Assembly: GCA_963575745.1 (NCBI GenBank)
Contig: CAUYUJ010022515.1
Coordinates: 429,766 to 493,765, forward strand
DNA: 64,000 nt
Source of the DNA: Prorocentrum cordatum
Lineage: Eukaryota > Sar > Dinophyceae > Prorocentrales > Prorocentraceae
Direction: 5' to 3'
Below are positions 20,580 to 31,309 of the stretch, in pieces. Numbering within the stretch: the stretch's first letter is position 1; each line of letters starts with the position of its first letter. The notes under the pieces were generated by a model. It saw only the letters and a list, made by a program, of their open reading frames with translations, made no database searches and was not told where the DNA came from. A program made the position numbers and the translations under genes.

Positions 20580-21080
20580 GAGTAGCTCGTGCGAACAAGT
20601 GCGAGCTCACAACATCGTCTACAATGCTGGGTTTGGTTCGTTCGAGGTGGAGTCGTGCGCGAAGGCAGGCGGTGGCACCGCGCTTTGCTGCTGCAAACGG
20701 GGGGCGCGCGAGACACATCTCAGCTACAACGTCGGGGTCGGCTCGTGCGGGAAGGGTGCTCGTGGGACAGCCCTTCAGCTACAATGTGGGGATTCAGTCG
20801 TGCGAGAACGCAGGCAGTGGCTGCAGGCTCGGTTGTTGCACGGGGGTTGTGCGACACAACACTCAGCTACAATGCGGGGATCAGATTGTACGAGGATGCA
20901 GGCACTGCAGAGTGCTCATTCGTTGCAAACGCAGTTTGTGCGGGAAGGCAGGCAGCGGCCGCAGGCTCTGTCACTGCAGCGGGAGACGCTCGACACGCAC
21001 CTCAGCCACAATGCAGGGATCAGCGCAAGCGAGAAGCTCGTGGGATACGTCCTCAGCTGCAGCTCAGTGATCTCATGTTT
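20580..21080 (+). repeat. degenerate CTCAGCTACAATGCGGGGATC array
   Basis: The word (CT)CAGCTACAATG(C/T)GGGG(A/T)TC recurs near 20617, 20722, 20777, 20864 and 21002. Between the words lie GTGCG(A/G)GAAGGCAGGCAGTGG words and GTTGCAAACG words. Unit spacing varies from 55 to 140 bp, so units have been lost or gained. Open frames across it are not convincing genes. Confidence 0.6.
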
Positions 21081-21234
21081 TTCAACTCGAACCTTGTCAC
21101 CCAGGGCTCGCCTGGGGGTAGGCGTAGGCCTCGGTCGCCGCGGCCGCTCAAACTGTGAAATTCTCGTCGGCTAGGGAGCAGAATCTGCCACGATCCTCCG
21201 CCTGCTCCACCTTGCCTTCCTCTGCGTCATCCTG

Positions 21235-21475
21235 CTCCTCCGCCTCCGCCTTTTCCTCCTCCTCCTCTTCTTTCGAGCGTCACCCTTCCTCGCATGGCTG
21301 GTGTCCCTCTTCCTCCTCCTCCTCCTCCTCCTCCTCCTCCTCCTCCTCCTCCTCCTCCTCCTCCTCCTCCTCTTTTGTTAGACTAACTTTAGCGTGACGC
21401 TGTGGCGTTAGTCCTCGTCCTCCTCCTCCTCCTCGTCCTCCTCCTCCTCCTCCTCCTCCTCCTCCTCCCCCCCGA
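21235..21475. repeat. CCT microsatellite
   Basis: Two CCT/TCC runs (about 21307-21372 and 21417-21470) separated by a unique 45 bp. Confidence 0.95.
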
Positions 21476-22064
21476 GGTCGTTTTACCTGTACCAGCACAG
21501 CCCGCCTCACCTGTTATACCTGCCTGGGAGGGAGCACGTCCACAAGAAGAACTTGCGGGAGGAGGACCGAGACGCTTTGATCATCTACGAAACGCAGGGA
21601 TTCCAGGCCCGGGTCAGGGGGGAGCAGGAATTTGAGGTCTCCTTGTCCTCATCCTCCTCCTCCTACCCCTCTCTTCCTCGCCATTTGATTACTTCCATCC
21701 GCGGCGTGCGCTGTTTCTCGTGAGCGATGGCATTGAGGTGGTGCCGCTGATATGGGAGCCTTCGAAGGAGATAGGTTTGTTGCAGAAGCACTGGTGCTGG
21801 ATCCAGATGCAAATGCTCCCGAATGCGGCTGGTGGAAACATATTGCTCATTCCACATGTTGGTATACACACTCTATGACGACCAATTCGCAGATGGATGG
21901 TCAGTGGCATCAGCGAATCCCTAGAGAGAAAGTTCTGGGGTGCAGGAAATGGAAGATCGGCGATTGATTATGCGTGGATCCAAGCTACGGGAGCTGAAGC
22001 AGATCGTGCTGATGGTCTACACTCCTAGCTTTGCGTAATAGATTGGTCGAAGTACTACGAGTCC
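21476..22064. other. mixed-composition DNA without a supported gene
   Basis: Short frames only (for example 21752-21967); no recognised domain. Confidence 0.4.
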
Positions 22065-22433
22065 ATGCCGCTGCGAGAGTTAGTGGAAGTGCAGGCGAAT
22101 TGGCATACCAACGTGCTGGCCAAGATAGTGATGAATACGTGGTGTGGTCCTAGAACCATTCGCAGTGGGCGCAACCACTCGCTGCAGCCCCTCCACGCGA
22201 CGAACGGCCTTCCTGCAGATGATTGCAATGCGGATCCGGCCATCAAAGTTCACGCCGAGTTCGAGATGGACATTTTTGTGGCGCGGTGCTTTACGATCGA
22301 ACCCCTCAAGTACATCGATGGCAGTGCTATTGGGAACTGCCCTTCGGATATCACCACAGCAAAGCGTACGGCTGTGGAGTCAATGCAAGAGTTTAAGGCA
22401 GCGTCCGGCAAGCTGAACGCGGTGCTGAACTAA
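22065..22433 (+). CDS. hypothetical 122-residue ORF
   Basis: Starts MPLRELVEVQANWHTNVLAK and ends GKLNAVLN at 22433. Composition is protein-like (mixed polar and hydrophobic, few repeats), including HAEFEMDIFVARCFTIEPLK. No family is recognised. It could be the end of a longer decayed gene, because the upstream 300 bp also reads as non-repetitive. Confidence 0.3.
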   Translation: MPLRELVEVQANWHTNVLAKIVMNTWCGPRTIRSGRNHSLQPLHATNGLPADDCNADPAIKVHAEFEMDIFVARCFTIEPLKYIDGSAIGNCPSDITTAKRTAVESMQEFKAASGKLNAVLN

Positions 22434-23337
22434 GAAGGAGTCGTTCGTGGTTTCTTGTGTGGTGCTGGGGTATCCCATATGTGATGGAGTCGGAGTTCCA
22501 CGTGCCGCATTCAAGAATAGCGTCGCATGTCTTGGGGTTGATGAGAGCTCGGGCATCAAGGCGTCCCCGAAGGAGTCCCGGCATAAGCAGGTAAGTAGGT
22601 TTGAGGGTTCCAAGCGTAGGCTGGAGTGTCTCCTGCTAGCAGTTTTGGAATCGAGGTGATTGGCTTGAGCCAGCGTGAATGGATGACCCACCAACGGCTC
22701 CACAGCAGCACCGTTTCCCCATCTCACAGAGGCATCTCGTTGCATGCGAAATTGGTCATGGCAGGTCTTCCCAGCTTGAGCTTCGCAGTAGCACTTGCGA
22801 TACAGTGGTGCAGAATGATTTTCGTCTGCCGCCGCCCAACCTGAGACAGTGCTAGTCAGCTGTTTTGAGCTCTCAGGCTTTGGAAGTCGGCCAGACCTTT
22901 GGAGCCAGGGTCCTGGAGGTCCTCCCGAGGCCCGTTGAGCTGCGCGGTGCTGGCGCTCTCTAGTGCGGGCTGGGAGGTCGTAGGTCCCCTAGAGCTGCGG
23001 GGTTACAACGGTCTAGCTGGATGAAACTCTGTCTGCGCCTCTGGCGGGCCAGCTTGAGACAGGCATCAAGCGGTCTCACGAACTCACCCTTGCAGCTAAA
23101 TTAGGCCACCATCCAGGGCACAGGGCAACCCTAGATCTTGTCAAGTGTAGAGTGGGGTCAAGAGCCCGAGGGTTGAGCAAGGAACGCCACGTGGTTGATC
23201 AGGAGCTGTAGATCCAATGGTGCGGGGCCGCTGGGAGAGGGCGTTTGACGGGGTGCGCGATTGACGGGGGTGTTTGTGTGGACAGGTCGACACACTCCAC
23301 CACAGACTCCGTAGCTGTGTTAGGCCTGAGGTGATTC
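22434..23337. other. no recognised gene
   Basis: Non-repetitive DNA with short frames on both strands (for example minus 22380-22745). Nothing can be named. Confidence 0.4.
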
Positions 23338-24523
23338 ATGCGCGTGAAGAGTCAAGTGTTTCGCGTGATTTGTTTAGAGGCGACTCTAGCAGAGCCAGAC
23401 CTCGAGACTTCTACCCGTGGCATTTTTGTGCACCCCGAGTCCGAGCTGCCAAAACCGCCCACCTCTGCTGAGGTGGAGATTTTTGATGGTTCGGGAAGCC
23501 CTTTCGATAAGGATCCAGCGCAGCTGGCAAAGTTGTCGAGCGAGCCTGTTCTGGGAATGGTCCCTGGCGGATCCTGCACGCGGCCCCCGAATCGTGTGCT
23601 CCAGCGAGTTGCGCGGTCGATCGTGGCCTTGCCTGCGAGGGGGTCTCATCCTGAGCCAGCTGCAGTTACGCGTGGAATGGTCCACGGAACATGTCTTCTG
23701 ACCTCGATGTCTGAGCACGTCGGAGTGGCATTGTGCGTACAGGTTGCAAACAGACCAGCCGTGTTCGGTGCCGATTGCACCTCAGTGATCACAAATAACG
23801 TAGCGCAGTGTCCAGCAGCAGCTCTCAGCAAACAACAAGTTTGCGGGAATCAGAAAGTGCGCTCAGTCGTTGGAGGCAACCGTTTGAATCCAGCAAGTGC
23901 GTAGCATCAAGGCGCGCAGGTCGCAAGGGGTGGTCGAATCGTTGCCCCTGTTCGAACGCGAATGGGCTTTGGCCAGTGGGATTGTCGACCACCGCGCTAA
24001 GATGACAGTCGGTGTGCATCCGACTGCCGATCTCATTTCTCTTCAGTCGGTGGATCTTGCGGAGGATCGAGCTGCTAATTGCTGTGCTCTTGCTGCTACT
24101 GTGCCCCCGTTGTGGGAGGTTGCGCCGCGCTGGGCGAGGAACCCCGAGCGCCGCAGGACAATGCATAGTCTCCAACAAGGATGGCATCAATGGCAGGAAG
24201 GCCCCGCAGGCCTACAATGCGCCAAGTGTCTGACGCCAGGCGGGGATGATCGATCGTCTCTCCCTATGAACGGGTGGGTTGGTGCGCCAACCTGGACCCG
24301 ATCGCTTATCAGGGATCCGAGGGGGCACCTCGTCGTCACGGCTGGACTGTCGGCTCGACAGGCGTCGAGTGCGCGTGATCAGGCCTTTGCGAAGCAGTGC
24401 TGGATTTGTTTGAGATGTGGAGGCTGGTCCCAGAGCCGAGCAATTCAGTTTGCTAGACCCTGTTTTAAGCCTGGAGAGCATCCCACTAAGAAGAGCCGTG
24501 TCGTTATAAACCGTTCTTTCTAG
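23338..24523 (+). pseudogene. probable LINE pol C-terminal remnant (RNase H-like region plus Cys/His tail)
   Basis: Frame 23338-23904 holds VEIFDGSGSPFD, like the first RNase H strand and Asp, and later AVFGADCTSVITNN, like the third-Asp strand. Frame 23897-24523 continues with a region like ...VDLAEDRAANCCALAA, then HSLQQGWHQWQEG, CAKC, CWICLRCGGWSQ and ARPCF. These are paired Cys motifs of the type I associate with the tail of dinoflagellate LINE-like polyproteins. There is no reverse transcriptase upstream, and the two frames must be joined by a shift near 23890, so this is a 5'-truncated decayed copy. Family call moderate to low. Confidence 0.42.
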
Positions 24524-25384
24524 GGTGAGCCGGCTAACCGTAAGGTCAACGCTCTCTCTTGTCGTTGTGTTATTTTCTCTCGTACTCCCACGGTTAATTT
24601 GCTGGCCCCTTCGGAGTCTGTAGCGGCCCCTGTTTCTACAGTGATTGCCAGATGTTTCTCGGCCTCGGGGGTCCCCTCATGAGCAGCGAACGGCTGCCCT
24701 CATCGAGCAACTCCGTGTCAAGGAAGCCTCAACGGCAGGCTGGTCCCAACCTGTTTAGTTTTGGTGCCGTGCCCCGTCCCTTCGGGCCCTTCCATTTCAT
24801 TAATCCTTTTCCTACTCCTCCTCTTCCTCCTCCTCATCTTCCTCCTCCTCCTCTTCCTCGTCCTTTTCCTTCTCGTATACGCTCGCTGTTCTGGGCGTGG
24901 CAGACGGTGTTGGTGGTGCACTCTCTGTTTTTGCTGGTTTCTCTCAGCTTGCCAAGCGCAGTGTCCATTCGAATCCTGCCCACCCCTCTCTTTACCCGGG
25001 GGCCGATCGACGAGCTGCACGGGGGGCGGGGCGGGGGGCTGGGGACGTCGGAGGGCCATGTGCCGGGGAGGGAACCCAGTCAGGGTCAAGACGTTGTCTC
25101 GGGTGCCTTCCCCCCGAGCTCGCCCTTTCCCGATCAATTTTCCCGTCGGACCTCTCTCCTCACGTTCCTTGATGGGCAGTGGACCTTCTCGTTCTGCTGC
25201 TGCTGCTGCTGCTGCTGGTGCTCCTCGTCCCCACTTCTAGGTCCGACATGAAGCTCTTGCGGCCGCGCGCTGCAAGGGGCCCGCTCGCGGGATGGAGGCT
25301 TGCTTCGTCGAGTTGCGATTTCGCTGAGGAGGAGAAGGGGCAAGCATTTTCCTCCGCGTTCTTTCGGCAGCCTGCCGAGGGAGG
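24524..25384. other. pyrimidine-rich spacer with CTG run
   Basis: CCT/CTT-rich DNA at 24800-24885 and a short CTG run at 25193-25220. The frames reflect composition. No gene is supported. Confidence 0.55.
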
Positions 25385-25500
25385 ACGTGAAAAGGGGGCA
25401 TGCCTTCTCAGAAGGCGGCGGGGCTTCTCAGAAACCCTCTTGCGTTCTGAAAAGATTTCTGTGCCTTCGGAGAAGGTTCAGAAAACTTTTCAGGAGGCCG
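25385..25500. repeat. cluster of TTCTCAGAAGG-type short palindromes
   Basis: Five small inverted repeats in a row (TTCTCAGAAGG, TTCTCAGAAACC, TTCTGAAAAGATTTC, CTTCGGAGAAGG, TTCAGAAAACTTTTCAGG), each able to fold alone or with a neighbour. Confidence 0.55.
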
Positions 25501-25654
25501 GGGGCCATTGAGCCTTCCGCGAAGGCCCGCCCCCTCTGCCTTCCCCCCTGGGCGTGCCGTCAGTGTTCCTTGTCCTCGTCGTTCTGCTCCTGGTCCTGCT
25601 GCTCTTGCTCCTCCTGCTCCTCCTGCTTCTCCTCCTCCCCTTTCAAAATTGGCA

Positions 25655-26190
25655 ACAGCTTCGCAGTTGGAGGGCAGGTCGTTTTCAAAATGTGGCTCTC
25701 GCCGTAGCGCCGCGCACATTCGTTTTAACATGTTGCACGAGTTTCACGGATTGAGGGGAAACCGTTTTCAAAATGTGGTTCTCGCCTGAGCGCCGCGCAC
25801 ATTCGTTAATACAATTTGCAAGGGTTTCACGGATTCCCATGATCAAAGTACCAGAACTGGCGTTCTGGAAGGATTTGAGGGTGCAACAGTTACGTTCGTT
25901 CGCGGTGTTGAAGTTCCAATAATTGCGTTCTGCACGGTTCAGGATCGTCAAAGCGCAACAGTCAGTTTGATCCGTGGGGTTGAAAACCCGAGAACAATGC
26001 TTTGGCATGTTTCACGGTCTTCAAACCGTTGTCTGCCAACGGGGCAGTTCCCTCAATGGAAATGAACGGTTGCAGTGGCCTATTAAGAGGCAGCTTGGAG
26101 GGAGGATGTATTCCAACATCGTTGATGAACCTTGGAGTTACATTGGTCCTCCTCCTCCTTTTCCTCCTCCTCCTCTTCCTCCTCCCTCCA
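25655..26190 (-). repeat. inverted copy of the 60-63 kb higher-order repeat
   Basis: Read on the minus strand it starts with GGA repeats, then the ATCAACGATGTTGGAATACA unit, AACCGTTCATTTCCATTGAG, and then about two 80-bp monomers containing AATGTGCGCGGCGCTACGGC, GAGAGCCACATTTTGAAAAC and CTCAATCCGTGAA. Same order as the units at 60586-63690. Confidence 0.85.
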
Positions 26191-26985
26191 CCCCGCCGGC
26201 GCGAGCCCACGCGAGAGCGGGACCGCTTGCGCGCGGGGTGAGATACCAGTCGCAGGAGTTCGAGGCCTTTGGAAGGGAGGGGGGGGGGAGATGACAAGGA
26301 GGACCATGATGAGAAGGAGAAGGAGGAGGAGGAACAGCAGGAGGATGAAGGCGAGGAGGAGCATGTGGATGAAGGGCAGTTAGCACATGAAGGGACGCGC
26401 CGAGTTCGGGTGACGGGCGGGGTAGAGCAGCGTCAGATGGAGGAAAGACGAGGAGGAGGAGGACCAGGAGGAGGAGGAGAAGGACCAGGAGGAGGAGGAG
26501 GAGGAGGAGGAAGAAAACCCTCCCTCTGACCCCAAGGCCCTGGGCCCCTGTCGTATTTTAGTTCGTGGTCATTCCTTCGGCCCTTCTCGGCCCCTCGCTC
26601 GCTCGCTCGCTGGCGAGCCCCCCTGTGCTGATCCCTTCCTTTCCCCTTGCCTGCCCCTGGGCAGGCGGGCCAATCCTCAGTCCCCAATCCTTTGGCCCAC
26701 AGAACCCTTCGGGACTTGCCAGAATGCCCCAGAGATCCCCAAGCAGTCGAAAGCCATCCCCATCTCCCTTCCCCGCCTCCCCGTGGATCACCATCAAAAC
26801 CACCTGGATCACCCTCAGACCCGGCTAGAACCAATCAGTACTCACGGAGCCCCCATTGGATCCTCCAAGAACCTACGGATTTTCTTCCTCCTCCTCCTCC
26901 TCCCCTTCTCCTCCTCTCCTTCTCCTCCTCCTCCTCCTCCTCTTTCTCTTCCTCCTCCTCTTCCTCCTCTTTCCATGTCTCACCC
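26191..26985. repeat. GGA- and CCT-rich tract
   Basis: GGA-rich from 26280 to 26520, a non-repetitive C-rich 26530-26875, and CCT-rich to about 26975. The long frames are compositional. Confidence 0.75.
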
Positions 26986-27160
26986 TCACCCCTCCTCTCC
27001 ATGCCATCCCCACTCACCCCAGGCGGAGGAGAATTTATTTGCGGAGATCCGGCGGACTTCGTCAGACTCCTTGTGGAAAACGGTGAACTGTGCCCAGCAC
27101 GCGGTGCCTCGAGCTTAAAGAGCAAGCACGGCATGGGAGTAGGATAAGGAGGGAGACGCG
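26986..27160. other. short unique spacer
   Basis: About 175 bp of unique DNA between CCT and GAT repeats. No gene is seen. Confidence 0.4.
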
Positions 27161-27168
27161 GATGGTGG

Positions 27169-27203
<35 letters not shown>

Positions 27204-27292
27204 GTCATGTTGTTGATGATGATGGTGATGTTGCTGATGATGTCGACGATGAGGACGATTATGGTGATGGTGATGTTGATGGTGATGTTGCT

Positions 27293-27335
<43 letters not shown>

Positions 27336-27348
27336 CAGGCGACGATGA

Positions 27349-27379
<31 letters not shown>

Positions 27380-27655
27380 GGTGGTGGTGTTGCTGTTGCT
27401 GTTGATAGTGATGCGGACGTTGATGGTGATGGTGGTGATTGGAATGGCGACGACGACGATGATGTGATGATGATGGCGGGAAGGTTGATGATCCTGATGT
27501 TGTTGATGATGAAGATGACGGTGATGAGGATGAAGGTGACGATGATGATGGTGATGGTGGTGATGACGATGACGATGGTGGTGATGATGGTGATGCTGAT
27601 GTTGTTGATGCTGATAATGATGGTGGTGATGATTCTGGTGGTGGTGACGGTGTTG
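27160..27655. repeat. GAT/GTT trinucleotide repeat
   Basis: About 500 bp of GAT with GTT, GCT and GAC variants. Related GAT tracts lie at 59880-60150. The poly-Met, Asp and His frames are artefacts. Confidence 0.95.
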
Positions 27656-27689
27656 TTGTTGAATTCTCATTTCTAAAGAACAAGTATTG

Positions 27690-28340
27690 CTGATCCCCCC
27701 TCTGGGGCGCATTGCATTTTTCAAGTAAAGTGTTTCTCCCAGGGCTCGCACCTTGCTTCTACCAGGGAAGCGAGGGGTCACCGAAGAGGGGTCACCGAAA
27801 TGAGCCCCTGGCCCCCGAGTTACAAAAACAACGGCTCCCGCCTGATACGTCCTCACAGTTTATTCTTCGCAATCTATTTAGACGCCGCGCCCTCGACACT
27901 CAGGAATCACGCTCTCGCTGTGGATTTCCTCACGATTTATTTGGAAATCGCGCTATCGGTCGAGACTTCCTCGCGATTCATGGAGGGCGCACACTTCAGC
28001 AACCCGCCTACTCGACCTGGCCGCCTGGGCCCGCCTTGTCGACCCGCTCGTTAGGGTCTACCCGCCCGATCTGCCCGTCTGGTTCTACCACGTGCTTTCT
28101 GCTCCTAGCCGCCCTCCTGCTACTCTACTCTCTCTCTCGTGCTCCATCCTCCTCCCTCCCCCTTGCCCGTTTCTTCCATCCGTCCTCACTTCCCCTGCCT
28201 CAGGGGCTGCGCAAGATACACGCTGCAGGTAAGACAGAGATATACCCCCAAGGGTGCACGGTCGAAGACGAAGAGGGCGGGTATCGAGGTTTTGGGAGAT
28301 ACGTGTTGAATGGCACGCGAGCAGATAAGAGCGAACCGTC
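27690..28340 (+). repeat. dispersed repeat D, copy 1
   Basis: Contains GCATTTTTCAAG, GGGCTCGCACCTTG, then internal 40-45 bp subrepeats around CTCGCGATTTATT/AATCGCGCT. These are followed by CTCGACCTGGCCGCCTGGGC, GATCTGCCCGTCTGGTTCT, and an end with GTCGAAGACGAAGAGGGCG. An inverted, diverged copy lies at 55770-56400. Confidence 0.85.
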
Positions 28341-28429
28341 TTACAATGATTGGTGTTGCTGTTGTTGCTGGTGTTGGGGATGCTGCAATTTCGAATACAT
28401 ATGTATTGTTAGTCCCCATCAGGTGAACC

Positions 28430-28640
28430 GTGTCCTTGTTCAGTTGAAGTGCCCCTCCCGGGGCTCGCACCTTGTTTGTTAAAGCCGAAAGTCTTGAACC
28501 TCAGATTGGGGTCCTGGCCTTAAAACTACCGCAACAAAGGTTCCCGCTGGATACTTCTTTACAACGAATTGAAGAATCGCGTTCCCGCTCGAGACTTCCA
28601 TACTTCCAGACTCGCGATCTCGCTTGGTATTGTAATGGCC
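28430..28640 (+). repeat. partial copy of dispersed repeat D
   Basis: Begins GTGCCCCTCCCGGGGCTCGC and continues with AATCGCGTTCCCGCTCGAGA and CTCGCGATCTCGCTTGG. This is the left third of repeat D in direct tandem order after copy 1. Confidence 0.6.
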
Positions 28641-28734
28641 TCCAGCCAGTGCCGCCGATCCGGGGGGGTCCGGATTCGGCGATCTTCGCGGCTCTGTGGT
28701 CTCATGATGGTCGTGGTGGCGGTGATGGTGGGGG

Positions 28735-28845
28735 GGTGCGCTCTTGGGGTCGTCGAGGACGTTTCTTGGAGCTGACGTGCCTTGTTTGGGAGAGAGGGCG
28801 CTCTTGGAGTCGTCGGGGACGCTCTATGGAGCTGACGTGCCCTCA
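28735..28845 (+). repeat. 62-bp tandem duplication
   Basis: GCGCTCTTGG(G/A)GTCGTCG...GGAGCTGACGTGCC occurs at 28739 and 28800 with few changes. Confidence 0.7.
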
Positions 28846-29110
28846 GGGGGGTGCATGGAGCGGTCCCGGGGGGGCCCGGGGAGGGTTCCGAGGGGAGGGT
28901 CTTGGGGGCAGTAGCGGCTAGATCTGAGGGCCCCCCCCCGAAACAATTCGGGGGACGCGCAAATCATGAAGAAAACGCCAGATGCGGGACCGCCCCCCCC
29001 TCTCCTCCCCTTCCCCGGGGTATGCGCGCCTCAGGGCTCGAAGAAGCTGGCGCGGGCGCTGGGTAGGCGCTGACGTTAGTATTGGCGTCGTTGCTGGCGT
29101 CGATGCTGGC

Positions 29111-30540
29111 TCAGGCGCTGGCCACGAGGCTGCTGGCGTCTATGTTGGTGCAGACGCTGGGCGCGCCTCGCGGGTCCGAAGGGCCCGCTGCCCAAGGCCG
29201 AGGCGGCTTCGCATTATTCGTAGGCGGCGCAGGCGCTCGTGTAGGCGCTGGGCGCACCCGCGGGGGCACTGCGCGCGGGGGCGCCGCCGCGGTGCCGGCT
29301 GCGCCTGCTGCTGCTGGGTAGCCGCTGCTGCTGCTGGCTGCACCTGCTGCTGGGTAGCCGCTGCTGCTGGGTGCGCCTGCTGCTGGTGCTGGCCGCGACC
29401 CCGCTGGCGCGAAGCCTGGCTCCACGCCGCCGTATTTCGCCGCGAAGTACGCCCTGGACTTCCCGCCGCGGCTGGCCCACTGGCCCGCGTTGACGCGGCA
29501 CCTCTGGCCGCGCCGCGTCTCGGGGCCGCCTTCGGCAGGGCCGCGGGGGCCACTCTGGGCCCAGGAGAGGCCCATCTGCCTCGCCAACGCAAGCTCCGCG
29601 CGCAAGTCGGCGACCTGCTCGCGGCTGTGGCCCGCCCCGAGGCCGCTGGCACGCTCCTCGTACATCCTCCTCCAAGCGCCTCGGCCGTCGGCGGCCGCGC
29701 GGGCGGCGTCTTGGCCCTCGGCGGGCGCGCGTGCGCCTTGGACGGCGGCGGCCGCACGCCTGCGGGCTGCGGCAGGAGCCTTGTCGGTTCGCGGCTGCGG
29801 CTGCGGCCCCGCGGCGCCGCGACCGAAGGAGCTGCCTGCGGCGCCGCCGAAGAAGCTGCAAGCGGCGACGCGCGCGCGCGCCGACCTCCTGAAGCACCGC
29901 GCACGGCCGCTGCACGTCGATCGAGAGCGTCGATGCCGAACTTCGGGGCCCGCACGATGCGCCGCCAGCCTCGCCGATGGACTCGGCAAGGGGGCTTTGG
30001 GGGCTCGCTGGGTCAGCAGGGGGCTGCGCCCAGTCGCTGGGCTCGACCATGCTTTCGAGCGCGCCGCTGGGTTGGCCGCTGGGCTCGACGTGCTCGGCAG
30101 CGCCTTCGGGGCTCGACGCGTCGCCGGGCACTATGTGCAGGGCCCCCTCGGGCTCTTCAGCAGGCGCCGCCTCGCCAGCCGCCTCCGCCGCCTCCGCCGC
30201 CCCCTTCTCAGAGGGGCGCTCGCCCGCCGCCTCCGCCGCCCCATCCTCAGGGAGCTGCGCTTGGTGCGCTCGGCCTGCTGGGGCGCAGCCGACGCCTCCG
30301 CCGCCCCTGCAGGCAGCTCCTCTAGGAACGCCGGCGCCGCGGAAAAGAACTCGTCGGCCAGGTTCTCCACGCCTGCTGCAGGCAGCACGATCGCGGGCGA
30401 TTCCGCTAGCGGGCGCGCGCGAGGCGCCGCTGGCAGCGCGAGAGGCGCCGCAGGCAGCGCCGATGGGCGCGAGCAGCGCGGGCGCGGACGAAGGGGCCCA
30501 CGGGCGCGAGACGGGCGTGCGAGCCTCGCGCTCGTAAGCC
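29111..30540 (-). other. coding-like, frame-broken minus-strand tract (hypothetical)
   Basis: The minus strand reads as Ala/Arg/Pro/Gln-rich protein in overlapping frames. The best structured piece (about 29440-29650) is MYEERASGLGAGHSREQVAD, LRAELALARQMGLSWAQ, and then SRAYFAAKYGGVEPG. A poly-Gln/Ala stretch follows toward 29280. No domain is recognised. Extreme GC content keeps most frames open, so the evidence is composition only. Confidence 0.3.
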
Positions 30541-31140
30541 AAAACTTGCTATGGTAATGCGTGCAATGATGCGCGCAATGACGCGCGCAATGCCCGGCGA
30601 TCGCCGTCGCCCCCCCGCCTCCTGCCACTCCGCCTCGTCCACCTCCCCGCGGCCAGAGTTGCCGCCAATTTCCATGTCTATTCTAGCTTCGCGCTCGCGC
30701 CCCCAACCTCTCTCGTCCGCTTCCCTCTCCGCTGTTATTGCCGTCTCTACTCTTAATTGTCTTTCCACTTCCACAATTGCGAAAACTTGTGAGTATTATC
30801 GTCTCCACTCTACTCTGCTCCGCCTCATCCGCACCCCCTCCGCTTCATCGCTATCGTATCTACTCCAGCTTCGCCATCCTCCAAGCGACATCTGCAGCCC
30901 CAAGCGATCGCCATCGCTGCAATCTCAATCGATCGCCATCGCTGCAATCTGCCATCGCTGCAACCCCGAGCGATCGCCATCGCCGCCCTGCCCCGTCGCC
31001 CTCCCCCGCCCCTCCTGCCCGCCCCCGTCCTCGGCGGCGCGGTCGGTCACGCGCGCCTTCGCGCGCGCGCTGCGTCGTCGCAGCGCCCGCGCGAATTCGC
31101 GGAACGCGCGGCGCCGATCAGGCGCCGACGCCGAGCTTAT
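30541..31140. other. no supported gene; starts the GCGATCGC motif field
   Basis: Non-coding-looking DNA with ATGCGCGCAATGACGCGCGC words near 30560-30590 and four GCGATCGCCATCGCTGC words at 30903-30990. Confidence 0.5.
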
Positions 31141-31309
31141 TCACTCGTTTGTGCACCCGCTTCTTAGCCGCAGCGATCGCCTTGCCGTTGCCGCCGCCGC
31201 GGTCGCTGAACTCGACGGCCATCGACTGTCTCGGGCCTGGCGCGCCCGCGCGGCACAAGCCTGGTTGCGCGACCGCTTCGCCGAGTAGGAGGGCCTCGCT
31301 GACTTCGCC

